Below, in pieces: positions 8,067 through 16,075 of a stretch of DNA of 64,000 nucleotides. The position numbers were made by a program, and so were the translations under genes. This stretch comes from DATJMJ01 sp035503915. Lineage in GTDB: Bacteria > Actinomycetota > Acidimicrobiia > Acidimicrobiales > Palsa-688. The notes under the pieces were generated by a model. The model was not told where the DNA came from. It worked only from the letters and a program-made list of their open reading frames with translations, and searched no databases. Each line of letters begins with the position of its first letter. Position 1 is the stretch's first letter. The stretch is taken from positions 101,733 to 165,732 of the forward strand of contig DATJSU010000029.1 in the NCBI GenBank assembly GCA_035503915.1. The letters are read 5' to 3'.

Positions 8067-8747
8067 TCACTCGTCGTCGGCCCAGTCGTACGGGCCGATG
8101 GAGGAGCTCCCCGCCATCTTGGCCGACGCAGCAGCGAGCTGCTGCTCGGCGCGGCGCGCCGCTTCGATGAAGGCTTTCAATTTCATCGGGTCCTTCAACC
8201 CCGGCGATGCCTCGACACCTGAGGTCACGTCCACGCCCCAGGGTTTCATGCGCATAACCGCGGCGGCGACGTTCCCGGCGTTCAGCCCGCCTGCTATCAC
8301 GAGGCGCTGGCCTTCAGGCATGTCACCCGCCAAGGCCCAGTCAAAGAGCTGACCGGACCCTGGGTTCGTAGCGTCGAGCAGTACCGCGTCAACCCCGTAC
8401 TCGCCCGCACGCGCGACGCGGGCGTCGCCTGCAGGGAACGCCTTGAGGACCATGGGGACGCGCTGGCGGATCCACTGGGCTTCATCGGGAGTCTCGCGCC
8501 CGTGGAGCTGTGCGGCCTGAAGGCCCGCCGAATAGACGACCTCGACGACACGGCGAGGGGCATCGTCACGGAAAACACCTACTGTTATCAGGTCTTCCCG
8601 GGGCAGGCGCTTCACGATGTCAGCTACGCGCTGGGGGCTGACCTGGCGCGGCGAAGGGGCAAAGATGAAGCCCACCGCATTAGCCCCCATGGCAACCGCC
8701 AATAACGCGTCATCTTCTGAAGTTGTCCCGCAGATCTTGATCAGCAA
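8067..8747 (-). CDS. trpF: Phosphoribosylanthranilate isomerase
   Basis: The 226-residue TIM barrel performs the Amadori rearrangement of phosphoribosylanthranilate. Landmarks are IKICGTT with the catalytic Cys6, AVGFIFAPSPRQV, QLHG, and LLDATNPGSGQLFDW with the catalytic Asp. A C-terminal extension rich in Ala and acidic residues (about 205-226) is unusual. It starts at TTG 8747 and overlaps trpC by 7 bp. A CTG one codon on would make a CTGA overlap. Confidence 0.95.
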   Translation of the reverse strand: MLIKICGTTSEDDALLAVAMGANAVGFIFAPSPRQVSPQRVADIVKRLPREDLITVGVFRDDAPRRVVEVVYSAGLQAAQLHGRETPDEAQWIRQRVPMVLKAFPAGDARVARAGEYGVDAVLLDATNPGSGQLFDWALAGDMPEGQRLVIAGGLNAGNVAAAVMRMKPWGVDVTSGVEASPGLKDPMKLKAFIEAARRAEQQLAAASAKMAGSSSIGPYDWADDE

Positions 8748-9550
8748 CTGAAACCTTCCAGCAGGTAAGCGAGCGCAGCGGCAGGGTCGGGCGCCGTGAC
8801 GAGCGCCTCGCCTACAAGGATGGCATCAAAACCAGCATCCACAAGGCGCACAACGTCATCGTGGCCCCGGATCCCCGACTCGGCCACTCTTGTGACGTGG
8901 TCGGGGAGGCTCGCCGCCACCCGCACGGCACGCTCGCGGTCCACCTCAAAGGTCGTGAGGTCACGCTGGTTTACCCCAACGAGGTCGGCGCCAGCGTCAA
9001 GGGCGACCTGCGCCTCGCTTTCATCGTGAACTTCGACGAGCGCATCGATGCCGACTGAGCGCGAGAGCTCGACGAGCGCGACCAGTTCCTCGGGCCTGAG
9101 CGCGCTCACGATCAGGAGCACCGCGTCAGCTCCCATGAGCCGCGCGTCTGTCACGTCGGCCGGGCCGACGGTGAAGTCCTTGCGCAAGACAGGAACTTCG
9201 ACGGCTGAACGTGCCTCGGCAAGGTCGGCGGCTGAGCCACCGAAAAACTCGCTGTCCGTCAACACCGAAAGGCAGGCGGCGCCCGCGCTCGCATATGTCT
9301 TTGCGAGCACGCTCGGCACGAGGTCCAGAGCGAGAGCACCTTGGGAGGGGCTGCGGCGCTTTAGCTCGGCGATCACCGAGATCGACCGGCCCCGGCGGTC
9401 GGGTAAGCCGGAGCTGGCCCGGAGGGCTCGGGCGAAACCCCTCGGTGGCGGGCAGGCGCGGGCAGCCTCGGTAAGCGCCGTCAGGTCACGGTCATCTGCT
9501 GCCTTGCGAGCACTGTGCGCTCGCAAGATCGCGTCGAGATAGGTCGCCAC
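8741..9550 (-). CDS. trpC: Indole-3-glycerol phosphate synthase
   Basis: The 269-residue enzyme closes the indole ring of CdRP. Family motifs are VIAELKRRSPSQG, VPVLRKDFTV (catalytic Lys), LLIVSAL, LVEVHDE, GVNQRDL and AESGI. It is the first gene of trpCFBA and begins at GTG 9550 behind a leaderless-type promoter. trpD, trpE and trpG are not linked; trpE lies 7 kb away after hisI. Confidence 0.96.
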   Translation of the reverse strand: MATYLDAILRAHSARKAADDRDLTALTEAARACPPPRGFARALRASSGLPDRRGRSISVIAELKRRSPSQGALALDLVPSVLAKTYASAGAACLSVLTDSEFFGGSAADLAEARSAVEVPVLRKDFTVGPADVTDARLMGADAVLLIVSALRPEELVALVELSRSVGIDALVEVHDESEAQVALDAGADLVGVNQRDLTTFEVDRERAVRVAASLPDHVTRVAESGIRGHDDVVRLVDAGFDAILVGEALVTAPDPAAALAYLLEGFSC

Positions 9551-9564
9551 CGGTCCTCAGCGTA
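9551..9564 (-). promoter_or_regulatory. Leaderless-type promoter of trpC
   Basis: TACGCT on the minus strand (9559-9564) lies 8 nt before the GTG start of trpC. A leaderless mRNA is expected, so classic leader-peptide attenuation of this operon is unlikely. Confidence 0.6.
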
Positions 9565-9670
9565 GCCCGGCCCTTGCCGCACCCAGGCCTTTTACGCAAG
9601 GCGCCACTTGTAGCGCTTGGCGCACTGGGTTGTTCACCAATCTCCTCCCCGCAGCTGGCATGCTTGCAAG

Positions 9671-10357
9671 GTGGCCACTGACCAGGGGACCATCGTTGTG
9701 GTTGAAGACGACAGCAACATCGCTGACCTGGTGGACATGTACCTGCGCGGGGAGGGTTTCCGCGTCATCCAAGCCGGGACGGGCGAAGCAGGTCTGGCCG
9801 CGATAGAGCGGGAGCGGCCCCGGATGGTGATCCTCGACGTCAGCCTGCCCGGGGGCATGGACGGCCTCGAAGTTTGCAGGAGAGTGCGCTCCACGCGGTC
9901 ACTGCCTGTCCTCATGTTGACGGCGCGCGACAGCGAGGTGGACCGGGTGCTCGGGCTGGAGATGGGGGCGGATGACTACGTCACCAAGCCTTTTTCGCCA
10001 CGCGAGCTGGTTGCGCGCGTGAGGGCCATCCTCCGGCGCGCCGATGGAGGAAGTGGAGGCGGGGAAAGAAGCGAGGTCCTGATGGCTGGCCGGGTGGAGG
10101 TAGACCTGGTCAGGAGAGAAGCGAGGATTGACGGCGAGGTCGTGCCGCTTGCGTCCAAAGAGTTCCAACTGCTCGTCTTCTTCGCCGAGCGCCCCGGCCG
10201 GGCCCTCTCGCGCCAGCAGCTTTTGGACGGCGTGTGGGGGCCTGGGTGGTACGGCGACGACCGCACGGTGGATGCCCACGTGCGCCAGCTCCGCAAGAAA
10301 TTGGGGGACGGCTTCCCCCTGTCGACTGTCTGGGGCATGGGGTACAGGCTGGGCTGA
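9671..10357 (+). CDS. OmpR/PhoB-family response regulator
   Basis: The 228-residue regulator has a receiver domain (1-115) with acidic pocket EDD at 12-14, phospho-acceptor Asp56 in MVILDVSLPGG, and the switch lysine in YVTKPF. A winged-helix effector (about 130-228) has the PLASKEFQLLVFF start and ends DDRTVDAHVRQLRKKLG...WGMGYRLG. GTG 9671 is chosen over an upstream start because family members begin just before the first beta strand. It is followed 25 bp later by its likely partner histidine kinase. The target genes are unknown. Confidence 0.92.
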   Translation: MATDQGTIVVVEDDSNIADLVDMYLRGEGFRVIQAGTGEAGLAAIERERPRMVILDVSLPGGMDGLEVCRRVRSTRSLPVLMLTARDSEVDRVLGLEMGADDYVTKPFSPRELVARVRAILRRADGGSGGGERSEVLMAGRVEVDLVRREARIDGEVVPLASKEFQLLVFFAERPGRALSRQQLLDGVWGPGWYGDDRTVDAHVRQLRKKLGDGFPLSTVWGMGYRLG

Positions 10358-10382
10358 GAGCTCGCAGGGAGGGCAGCGCTAG

Positions 10383-11933
10383 GTGCGCAAACGCATCACG
10401 CTCACGATGGCTGCCCTGGTGGTGGGCGTCCTCGTACTGGTTGGGGTGGCAACGCTCGGGCTGACCCAGCTCGACAGCGTCCACCAAACACAGTCGCAGC
10501 TTTCTTCCGAAACACAGAGCCTTGCAAACGGGGTAGAGGACGAGCTTTCGACCGGGCGGCACCACGACCTGCTCGACGTGCTCCGCAGCGTGGTCAGCAT
10601 CCTGAAAGGGCCTATCGAGCAGCAGGGCGAGGTCCTCGCTGTCAACCGCCACGGCGCGTTTTTCAACCCCCTCGAGCCAAGCCAGCGGGTTGGGTTGCCG
10701 AGTGGCCTGAGCGCTCAAGACATCCTCGGGACAACACAGGAGCAGACGTTTGACTTTTTCGGTTCCGAGCCGGTGAGCGGGCACCGCGGCCGCCTCGTCT
10801 GGGCGGCCGAGCTGCTGCCAACCCCCGTCCCCGTCGGCAATGGCGCCGACCTCAATGTGGTGGTGGTGCTCACACGTCAGGCACCCTCGGGTCTCGGTGC
10901 AGCTGGGACCTGGTTCGGCATTTCTGCCGCGGCGACGTTGGTCATAGCTCTCCTCGCCGCCGAGCGTCTCGGGCGCCGCATTGCTCGACCTCTCCAGCAG
11001 ACAGAAGTCGTGACGCGGCGGATCGCCAGAGGCGACCTCGACGCCCGGGTGCGGCTTGCGAGGAGAGAGGGCGCAGAATTGGTCTCGCTCGCCAACAGCG
11101 TCAACCAGATGGCTGCCAGCCTCGCAAGAGCGCAACGGGCGCAGCGCCAGTTCCTGATGTCGGTCTCCCACGACCTTCGGACCCCGCTGACCTCCATCAG
11201 AGGTTTTGCCGAAGCTGTCTCCGACGGCACGACGAACGATGTCAGCTACGCGGTTGGGATCATCATCTCGGAGGCTCGTCGGCTCGAGCGACTGGTTGCC
11301 GACCTTCTCGAGCTGGCAAAGCTCGAGGCTGGCGCGTTCAGCCTGCAATGCGTCCCGGTCGACCTGGACGAAGTGACGAGCGACGCCGTCCAGGCCTTCG
11401 GGCCAGCGGCCGCCCGCTTGGACTTGGCCTTGGAAGTGCGGGCCCATACCAGCGCCCCTCTCCTTTGCGACGCAGATCCTGACAGGTTGGCGCAAGTGGT
11501 CGGGAACATGGTGGAGAACGCCCTGAAATACGCACGCTCGCGCGTTGTCGTCACCACGGTGAGCTTCGAGGGGGCGCCCACGCTCCTCGTGGAAGACGAC
11601 GGGCCGGGGATAGCGAAAGAGGACCTGGACAAGGTCTTCGAACGCCTCTATCAGTCTGCGACAGCGGCGTCGCGCAAGCTGGGCTCGGGGCTCGGGCTGG
11701 CGATCGTGGAGGAGCTTGTCAGCGCTATGGGCGGCAAGGCGCGTGCGGAGTCGCCCATTTATGGGGAGGGCGGGACGAGGCTCGTAGTTGTCCTGAGGGC
11801 GGTCGTCAGGGCTCCGGGGAGCTCATTTGGGGAGCCGGTCCCCGAGCTTGCTGCGCGGCCCCTTGGAGCGGGCGAGGGGGCTGGCGACGGGGCGGGCAGC
11901 GGGGCTGGCGACGGAGCCGGCCCTGAAACCTAG
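10383..11933 (+). CDS. Membrane sensor histidine kinase (HAMP, HisKA, HATPase)
   Basis: The 516-residue kinase has membrane segments at 7-28 and 173-193 flanking an extracytoplasmic sensor of about 140 residues, then HAMP (about 196-248). The phospho-accepting His263 lies in VSHDLRTPLTS. The ATP-binding domain shows N-box NMVENALKYA, G1 DDGPGIA and G2 GSGLGLAIVEEL. GTG 10383 has GGGAGG about 10 nt upstream. The last 40 residues are a Gly/Ala/Asp repeat tail of no clear function. It pairs with the preceding response regulator. The sensor domain resembles no ligand-binding fold I can name. Confidence 0.93.
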   Translation: MRKRITLTMAALVVGVLVLVGVATLGLTQLDSVHQTQSQLSSETQSLANGVEDELSTGRHHDLLDVLRSVVSILKGPIEQQGEVLAVNRHGAFFNPLEPSQRVGLPSGLSAQDILGTTQEQTFDFFGSEPVSGHRGRLVWAAELLPTPVPVGNGADLNVVVVLTRQAPSGLGAAGTWFGISAAATLVIALLAAERLGRRIARPLQQTEVVTRRIARGDLDARVRLARREGAELVSLANSVNQMAASLARAQRAQRQFLMSVSHDLRTPLTSIRGFAEAVSDGTTNDVSYAVGIIISEARRLERLVADLLELAKLEAGAFSLQCVPVDLDEVTSDAVQAFGPAAARLDLALEVRAHTSAPLLCDADPDRLAQVVGNMVENALKYARSRVVVTTVSFEGAPTLLVEDDGPGIAKEDLDKVFERLYQSATAASRKLGSGLGLAIVEELVSAMGGKARAESPIYGEGGTRLVVVLRAVVRAPGSSFGEPVPELAARPLGAGEGAGDGAGSGAGDGAGPET

Positions 11934-11974
11934 CGCCGAGCGCACGGCGACCTGCGGCCGAGGGCCCTTATTGC

Positions 11975-13153
11975 CTACGCATTTGAGGGCACGCTCGTGC
12001 CCGGGCCTCGACGGCGCAGCACCGGGGTGGCGGCCCGGGCCGAGAGAGAAGGCAGGAAACCCCGCCCTGAAGACCCCTCAGCATTTGGGCTCGGCTGCGG
12101 GTGGCCGCCGCCGGTGCTCGGAGCCCCCTCGACGACGAAGCCGGCATCCGCGATCATTTGGAGGTCGGCCGCCCCGGGGGCACCTTCGGACGTCAGATAA
12201 TCGCCCAGGAACATAGAGTTTGCGATGTGAAGCCCGAGGGGCTGCAGGCTCCGCAAGTGCATTTCCCGTCCTCCGGCGATGCGGACCTCGCTGCGCGGGA
12301 AAACGAAGCGGAACATCCCGAGCACCCGCAAGCAGTGCAGAGGCGTGAGATCTGCCCGGCCTTCAAGAGGCGTCCCCGGGAAAGGCATGAGGAAGTTCAC
12401 AGGCACCGACGCCGGCTCGAGCTCCCGTAACGAGAAGGCGACGTCGACCACCTCTTGATCGGTTTCACCCATCCCCACGATCACCCCCGAGCACGGCGAG
12501 AGCCCACCAGCAACAGCGCTGCGGACCGTGGCGACCCGGTCATCAAAGGTATGCGTAGAACAGATCTCCCCGTAGTGGGAAGCGGATGTGTTCAAGTTGT
12601 GGTTGTAGGCGTCGACGCCCGCGGACCTGAGCTCGCTTGCCTGTGCCTCCTCGAGGATCCCGAGGCAGACACAAATTTCGAGCTCCGGATGGGCCTTTTT
12701 GATCGCAGCGACTGTTTGCGCAACGCGAGAGATGTCGCGCTCGGAAGGCCCGCGGCCGCTGGCGACAAGGCAGACGCGCCGAGCTCCCCGCTCGGCTGCC
12801 CGCGCCGCTTCAGACAAGGCCGTGGCAGGGTCGAGCCAATTGTAAGTGAGCGCGCCGGCCTGGGAACCGCGCCGCTGCGAACAGTACGAGCAGTCCTCCC
12901 CACAAAGGCCACTTTTCATGTTCACCAGGTAATTGAGCTTCACGCGGTTGCCGAAATACGCCCGCCGCACCCGCCCGGCGGCGGCTACCAAGTCCAGGAC
13001 CGCACTGTCGGGCAAGCACAGTACCGCGAGGGCATCGTCTCGAGACAGCCGGCGGCCCTCCAACACATCGGTTGCCAATTGTCCGAGCCACTCGCTTATG
13101 GGCGCTGAGACCACGCCGGGAGCGCTCATGTCCAATAAGTTAGCCGTTGGCAC
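11975..13153 (-). CDS. bioB: Biotin synthase
   Basis: This radical-SAM enzyme inserts sulfur into dethiobiotin. The cluster cysteines are Cys84, Cys88 and Cys91 (CGEDCSYC), followed by SQRRGS, the NHNLNTS strand and the ASVPVNFLMPFPGTPL segment. At 392 residues it is longer than usual because of a low-complexity Pro/Ser/Arg tail after about residue 345. GTG 13153 overlaps the bioD stop in TAGTG; ATG 13129 is an alternative start. It ends the long minus-strand run, and no bioA or bioF is near. Confidence 0.96.
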   Translation of the reverse strand: MPTANLLDMSAPGVVSAPISEWLGQLATDVLEGRRLSRDDALAVLCLPDSAVLDLVAAAGRVRRAYFGNRVKLNYLVNMKSGLCGEDCSYCSQRRGSQAGALTYNWLDPATALSEAARAAERGARRVCLVASGRGPSERDISRVAQTVAAIKKAHPELEICVCLGILEEAQASELRSAGVDAYNHNLNTSASHYGEICSTHTFDDRVATVRSAVAGGLSPCSGVIVGMGETDQEVVDVAFSLRELEPASVPVNFLMPFPGTPLEGRADLTPLHCLRVLGMFRFVFPRSEVRIAGGREMHLRSLQPLGLHIANSMFLGDYLTSEGAPGAADLQMIADAGFVVEGAPSTGGGHPQPSPNAEGSSGRGFLPSLSARAATPVLRRRGPGTSVPSNA

Positions 13154-13812
13154 TACACCCGCGAGAGGACAACCTCAGCCGCTTCCTCGGGGGCCACACA
13201 GACCCTCAGGCCTGTTCGCTGCTCGAGCCAGGCTTTGTTTGCTAAGTGGACAGGGTCTTGTGCGGCAAAGCGGTTCATGTACACGATGAGCCGCGTCCGG
13301 GAAAGGGCGCGCTGCGCCAGGTTCACATTGCTGAGGGCCCCGAGCGCCGCCCCGGTGACAAGCAAGACGTAATCGGGCCCCATTAAATCGATGAAATCGA
13401 CGCCGTCACCGTTGGCGGCTTGGGGGGAACCGACGCCGCCCGCAAGCTCGACCAACCCGATTTCGGCACCAAGAGGCCAGGAGATCTCGGCCACGAGATC
13501 TCCTACGGTGAAGGGGCGTTCGCCCAGGTGCTCCGCAGCCATCGGCGGTGCGAGAGCGATTGGGTACCACCGGGGAGCGGGGCAGATCTGAGTGGCAGCC
13601 TCCCCCGTCGCCGAGGACAACACTTCAGCATCTGTCGGGAAGGCGCTCGAGGGCTCGAAGGATTGCGCGGGCTTGCGGGCAGAGACACTGTGGCCCCCTC
13701 GCTGGAATATTTCCGCCAGCCGGCAAGCGAGCCACGTCTTGCCGACGTCCGTGCCGGTGCCGGTGACCACGGCGAGGGTACGAGGCCGGTGCCCTTGCGT
13801 TGAGGCAGGCAC
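13153..13812 (-). CDS. bioD: Dethiobiotin synthetase
   Basis: The 219-residue ATP-dependent carboxylase closes the ureido ring of dethiobiotin. The P-loop is TGTGTDVGKT (GKT at 24-26), and the substrate-binding VELAGGVGSPQA and VYMNRF segments follow. The same frame stays open for another 400 codons upstream, but that part is a shadow of the MFS gene. GTG 13812 lies two bases after the MFS stop and puts the P-loop at the usual distance. It overlaps bioB by one base. Confidence 0.93.
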   Translation of the reverse strand: MPASTQGHRPRTLAVVTGTGTDVGKTWLACRLAEIFQRGGHSVSARKPAQSFEPSSAFPTDAEVLSSATGEAATQICPAPRWYPIALAPPMAAEHLGERPFTVGDLVAEISWPLGAEIGLVELAGGVGSPQAANGDGVDFIDLMGPDYVLLVTGAALGALSNVNLAQRALSRTRLIVYMNRFAAQDPVHLANKAWLEQRTGLRVCVAPEEAAEVVLSRV

Positions 13813-13814
13813 GG

Positions 13815-15140
13815 TTAGGCAGCGGGCGCGGCGGCCGGGCGCGTCGAACTTACGCGTTCGAAGGCCAGCACACCGAACACCAGGAGGACCGCGACGACTA
13901 CGAGGCAGGGGCCAAACTCCCGGAGCCCGTAGCGCTGGAAGATCACGCCGAACATGGCCGAGATCCCTGACCCGCCAAGCGAAGAGGCGCCGATCTGCCA
14001 ACCGATGACATGGTGCGCGATGTCCTCGCCGACCCGGAGCGGGGTGAGAGCCATGAGGGCCGGGAAGACGCCGGCGAGCGCACCGCCCAATACGACCAAG
14101 CCGACGAGCGCGGCGACGACCGAAGGCCGCCACCAGACGAGCGCTGTAGCCAGCAAGGCGACCACGCAGCCCCAACGCAGGACCGCCGCCGGTGGCACGG
14201 GCCGGCGGGGCGCCGCCAATGCGAACCTGACCACCATGAGCGCTCCCCAGTAGCCGAAGGTGGCAAAGCCTGTCGACGTCTCGCTCAGGTGAAGCGGCCC
14301 GCGGGCATAACTCGCTTCCCACTGGCCTGCGCCCACTTCCAAGCCGACGTACACCATGAAGACCAAGAGCCCTACTCCCACAATGGAGATCAGCTGCGGC
14401 CTGCTCTGGCCGTTTGGTTTCTTGGCTGGCACCGCTCCGGTTGGCGGGTACTTGCCGCGCCCTTCGGTGGCCCCGCTGGCCTGCGACGAAGTTGAGGAGA
14501 GCGAACCGGCTCCCGAAGAGCACTGGACGGTCTCGGGCGCCGCAAGCGAGCCAGCCTGAACAGTGGAGCCCCGGCCGGCGAACCACCAGCTGAACGCCAG
14601 GACGAGGTCCACCAGGACCAATGAGCCGTAGGAAGCACGCCACGAACCGAGCAACAGCCCCGCCGTGATCACCAGCGGGCCAAAGCTGGTACCAACCCCG
14701 TAGCAGCCGTGGACGAAGTTCAACAGGCGCGTGCGCCCTGACATCGCGACGGAGGCATTGCCGGCACTGTCGATGAGGCCGGCGGCAAGTCCCAAGCCCA
14801 GGCCGGAGGTTACGAACGCCCAAAATGCGGGAGACAAGACGATGCCCGCAGCACCGAGCGCACCTGCCGTCGCCCCGAGGGCTATGGTCCCGCGCGCCCC
14901 CGTGCGGGCCAATAGCAAGCCGGCGATCGACGAGCTCAGCAAAGAGCCGGCCGTGGCCACGAGAAGGGCGATCCCAAGGTCGCCCACAGGGGCACCAAAG
15001 GCGTGGCGCAGCGACGGCCAAGCCGTCCCGATCATCCCGTCGGGCAAGCCGAGCGCCACGAACGCGTACATGGCAAGCACGTCATAGGAACGCCGAGGGA
15101 CAGCAACGGCACGGGGTGCCGCTCGCGAGCCACCGGTCAC
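13815..15140 (-). CDS. MFS transporter of unknown substrate
   Basis: The 441-residue integral membrane protein has about 12 hydrophobic segments in two halves joined by a Ser/Gly-rich cytoplasmic loop (about residues 190-245). It belongs to the general major-facilitator group; motifs such as LPDGMIGTAWPSLRHAFG and GLIDSAGNA resemble the FucP/DHA-like sugar or drug branch. GTG 15140 overlaps the ygfZ stop (GTGA), fixing the start. Its place between ygfZ and bioD in a coupled run suggests a role linked to biotin, a precursor or a waste product, but this is inference. Confidence 0.85.
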   Translation of the reverse strand: MTGGSRAAPRAVAVPRRSYDVLAMYAFVALGLPDGMIGTAWPSLRHAFGAPVGDLGIALLVATAGSLLSSSIAGLLLARTGARGTIALGATAGALGAAGIVLSPAFWAFVTSGLGLGLAAGLIDSAGNASVAMSGRTRLLNFVHGCYGVGTSFGPLVITAGLLLGSWRASYGSLVLVDLVLAFSWWFAGRGSTVQAGSLAAPETVQCSSGAGSLSSTSSQASGATEGRGKYPPTGAVPAKKPNGQSRPQLISIVGVGLLVFMVYVGLEVGAGQWEASYARGPLHLSETSTGFATFGYWGALMVVRFALAAPRRPVPPAAVLRWGCVVALLATALVWWRPSVVAALVGLVVLGGALAGVFPALMALTPLRVGEDIAHHVIGWQIGASSLGGSGISAMFGVIFQRYGLREFGPCLVVVAVLLVFGVLAFERVSSTRPAAAPAA

Positions 15141-16075
15141 TGCTCGCGGAGCGGCAGGTGGTGGACCTGGGCAGTGACAGGGCCTGCCTGAGGGCTCGAC
15201 GACTGCACTGTGAGGACATCGCCAACTTGCACGGCGCGAGCTGCGTACCCGAGCGCCACCCAACCGAGCGACGGCGACAGCGCGACACTCGTCAACCGGC
15301 CCACCTCACGAGCGTCATCGGGGCTCGCTGAGGCCAAGAGGGCGTCGCTTGCTCGGCATGGCCCGCTCAGCAAGAAACCGCGTAGGTGACGTGGCACGTT
15401 GCTGCCCCGGGAGTCGATGCGAGCCACCAGCTCCTGGCCGGTGTAGCAGCCCTTCGTGAAGCTCACCGCAGCTGCGACGAGGCCTGCTTCGGCTGGGATC
15501 GTCCGCTCGTCGAGCTCAAGTCCATGTTTGGGGAAGCCCGCTACGATCCTTGCAGCCTCGTAAAGCTCTTGAGCCGCCTCGATGGCACCTCCGGGAGCCG
15601 CCGGGGAAGGCCCGACAACGTCGTAACCGGTGAGGCCGCCCCAGCTGAAAGGTACCGTAACGTTGCCCATGCTGTCCCCGACGACCCCTTGAGCTTGGGC
15701 ACCGAGCAGGTCGGCCCGGCCGCGCACAGCCAGCGCCCTCCATGGCAGTGCCTCTATCTCGGCCTTGGTCCGCAAGCGGAACCGGAGCAGCCGCCCGACG
15801 ACGGCGTCGGACATCTCAGAGTCTGTGTCGAGGAGGAACTCATCGTCGGCCAGGCGCGAGCAACGCAGCAGGGCGACGAGCCTGCCCTGGGGCTGGAGCA
15901 GGAGCGCCCAGGCCCACCCGCCGGGAGCGAGCTTGGCGATGTCCTGGCTGAGCTGGCCTTGCAGGTAACGCTCGGCGTCTGGGCCGTGAACCCGGGTTAC
16001 ATCGCGGCCCAGCTCGCTGACGGCGAGGCCTCTCCAGAGGGCCTCGTACTCAGCTTCGCCGCCCTCTCGGCTCAA
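15137..16075 (-). CDS. ygfZ: YgfZ/GcvT-type folate-binding Fe-S maturation protein
   Basis: The 312-residue protein has the YgfZ signature KGCYTGQE, plus RYLQGQLSQDI and the C-terminal PSLGWVALGYA region. YgfZ uses folate and its motif cysteine to help build or repair Fe-S enzymes, including radical-SAM enzymes. That fits bioB three genes downstream. TTG 16075 overlaps the trpE stop (TTGA) and is preferred over the longer open frame to 16189, whose N-terminus is a trpE shadow. A TTG start is the weakest point of this call. Confidence 0.9.
   Translation of the reverse strand: MSREGGEAEYEALWRGLAVSELGRDVTRVHGPDAERYLQGQLSQDIAKLAPGGWAWALLLQPQGRLVALLRCSRLADDEFLLDTDSEMSDAVVGRLLRFRLRTKAEIEALPWRALAVRGRADLLGAQAQGVVGDSMGNVTVPFSWGGLTGYDVVGPSPAAPGGAIEAAQELYEAARIVAGFPKHGLELDERTIPAEAGLVAAAVSFTKGCYTGQELVARIDSRGSNVPRHLRGFLLSGPCRASDALLASASPDDAREVGRLTSVALSPSLGWVALGYAARAVQVGDVLTVQSSSPQAGPVTAQVHHLPLREQ

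Noticed and set aside
10110..11495. 461-codon open frame on the minus strand
   Set aside because: It is antisense to the response regulator and kinase genes, whose motifs are unambiguous.
13813..15021. 400-codon N-terminal extension of bioD
   Set aside because: This part of the frame is out of phase with the MFS gene, lacks motifs, and would make bioD three times its normal length.
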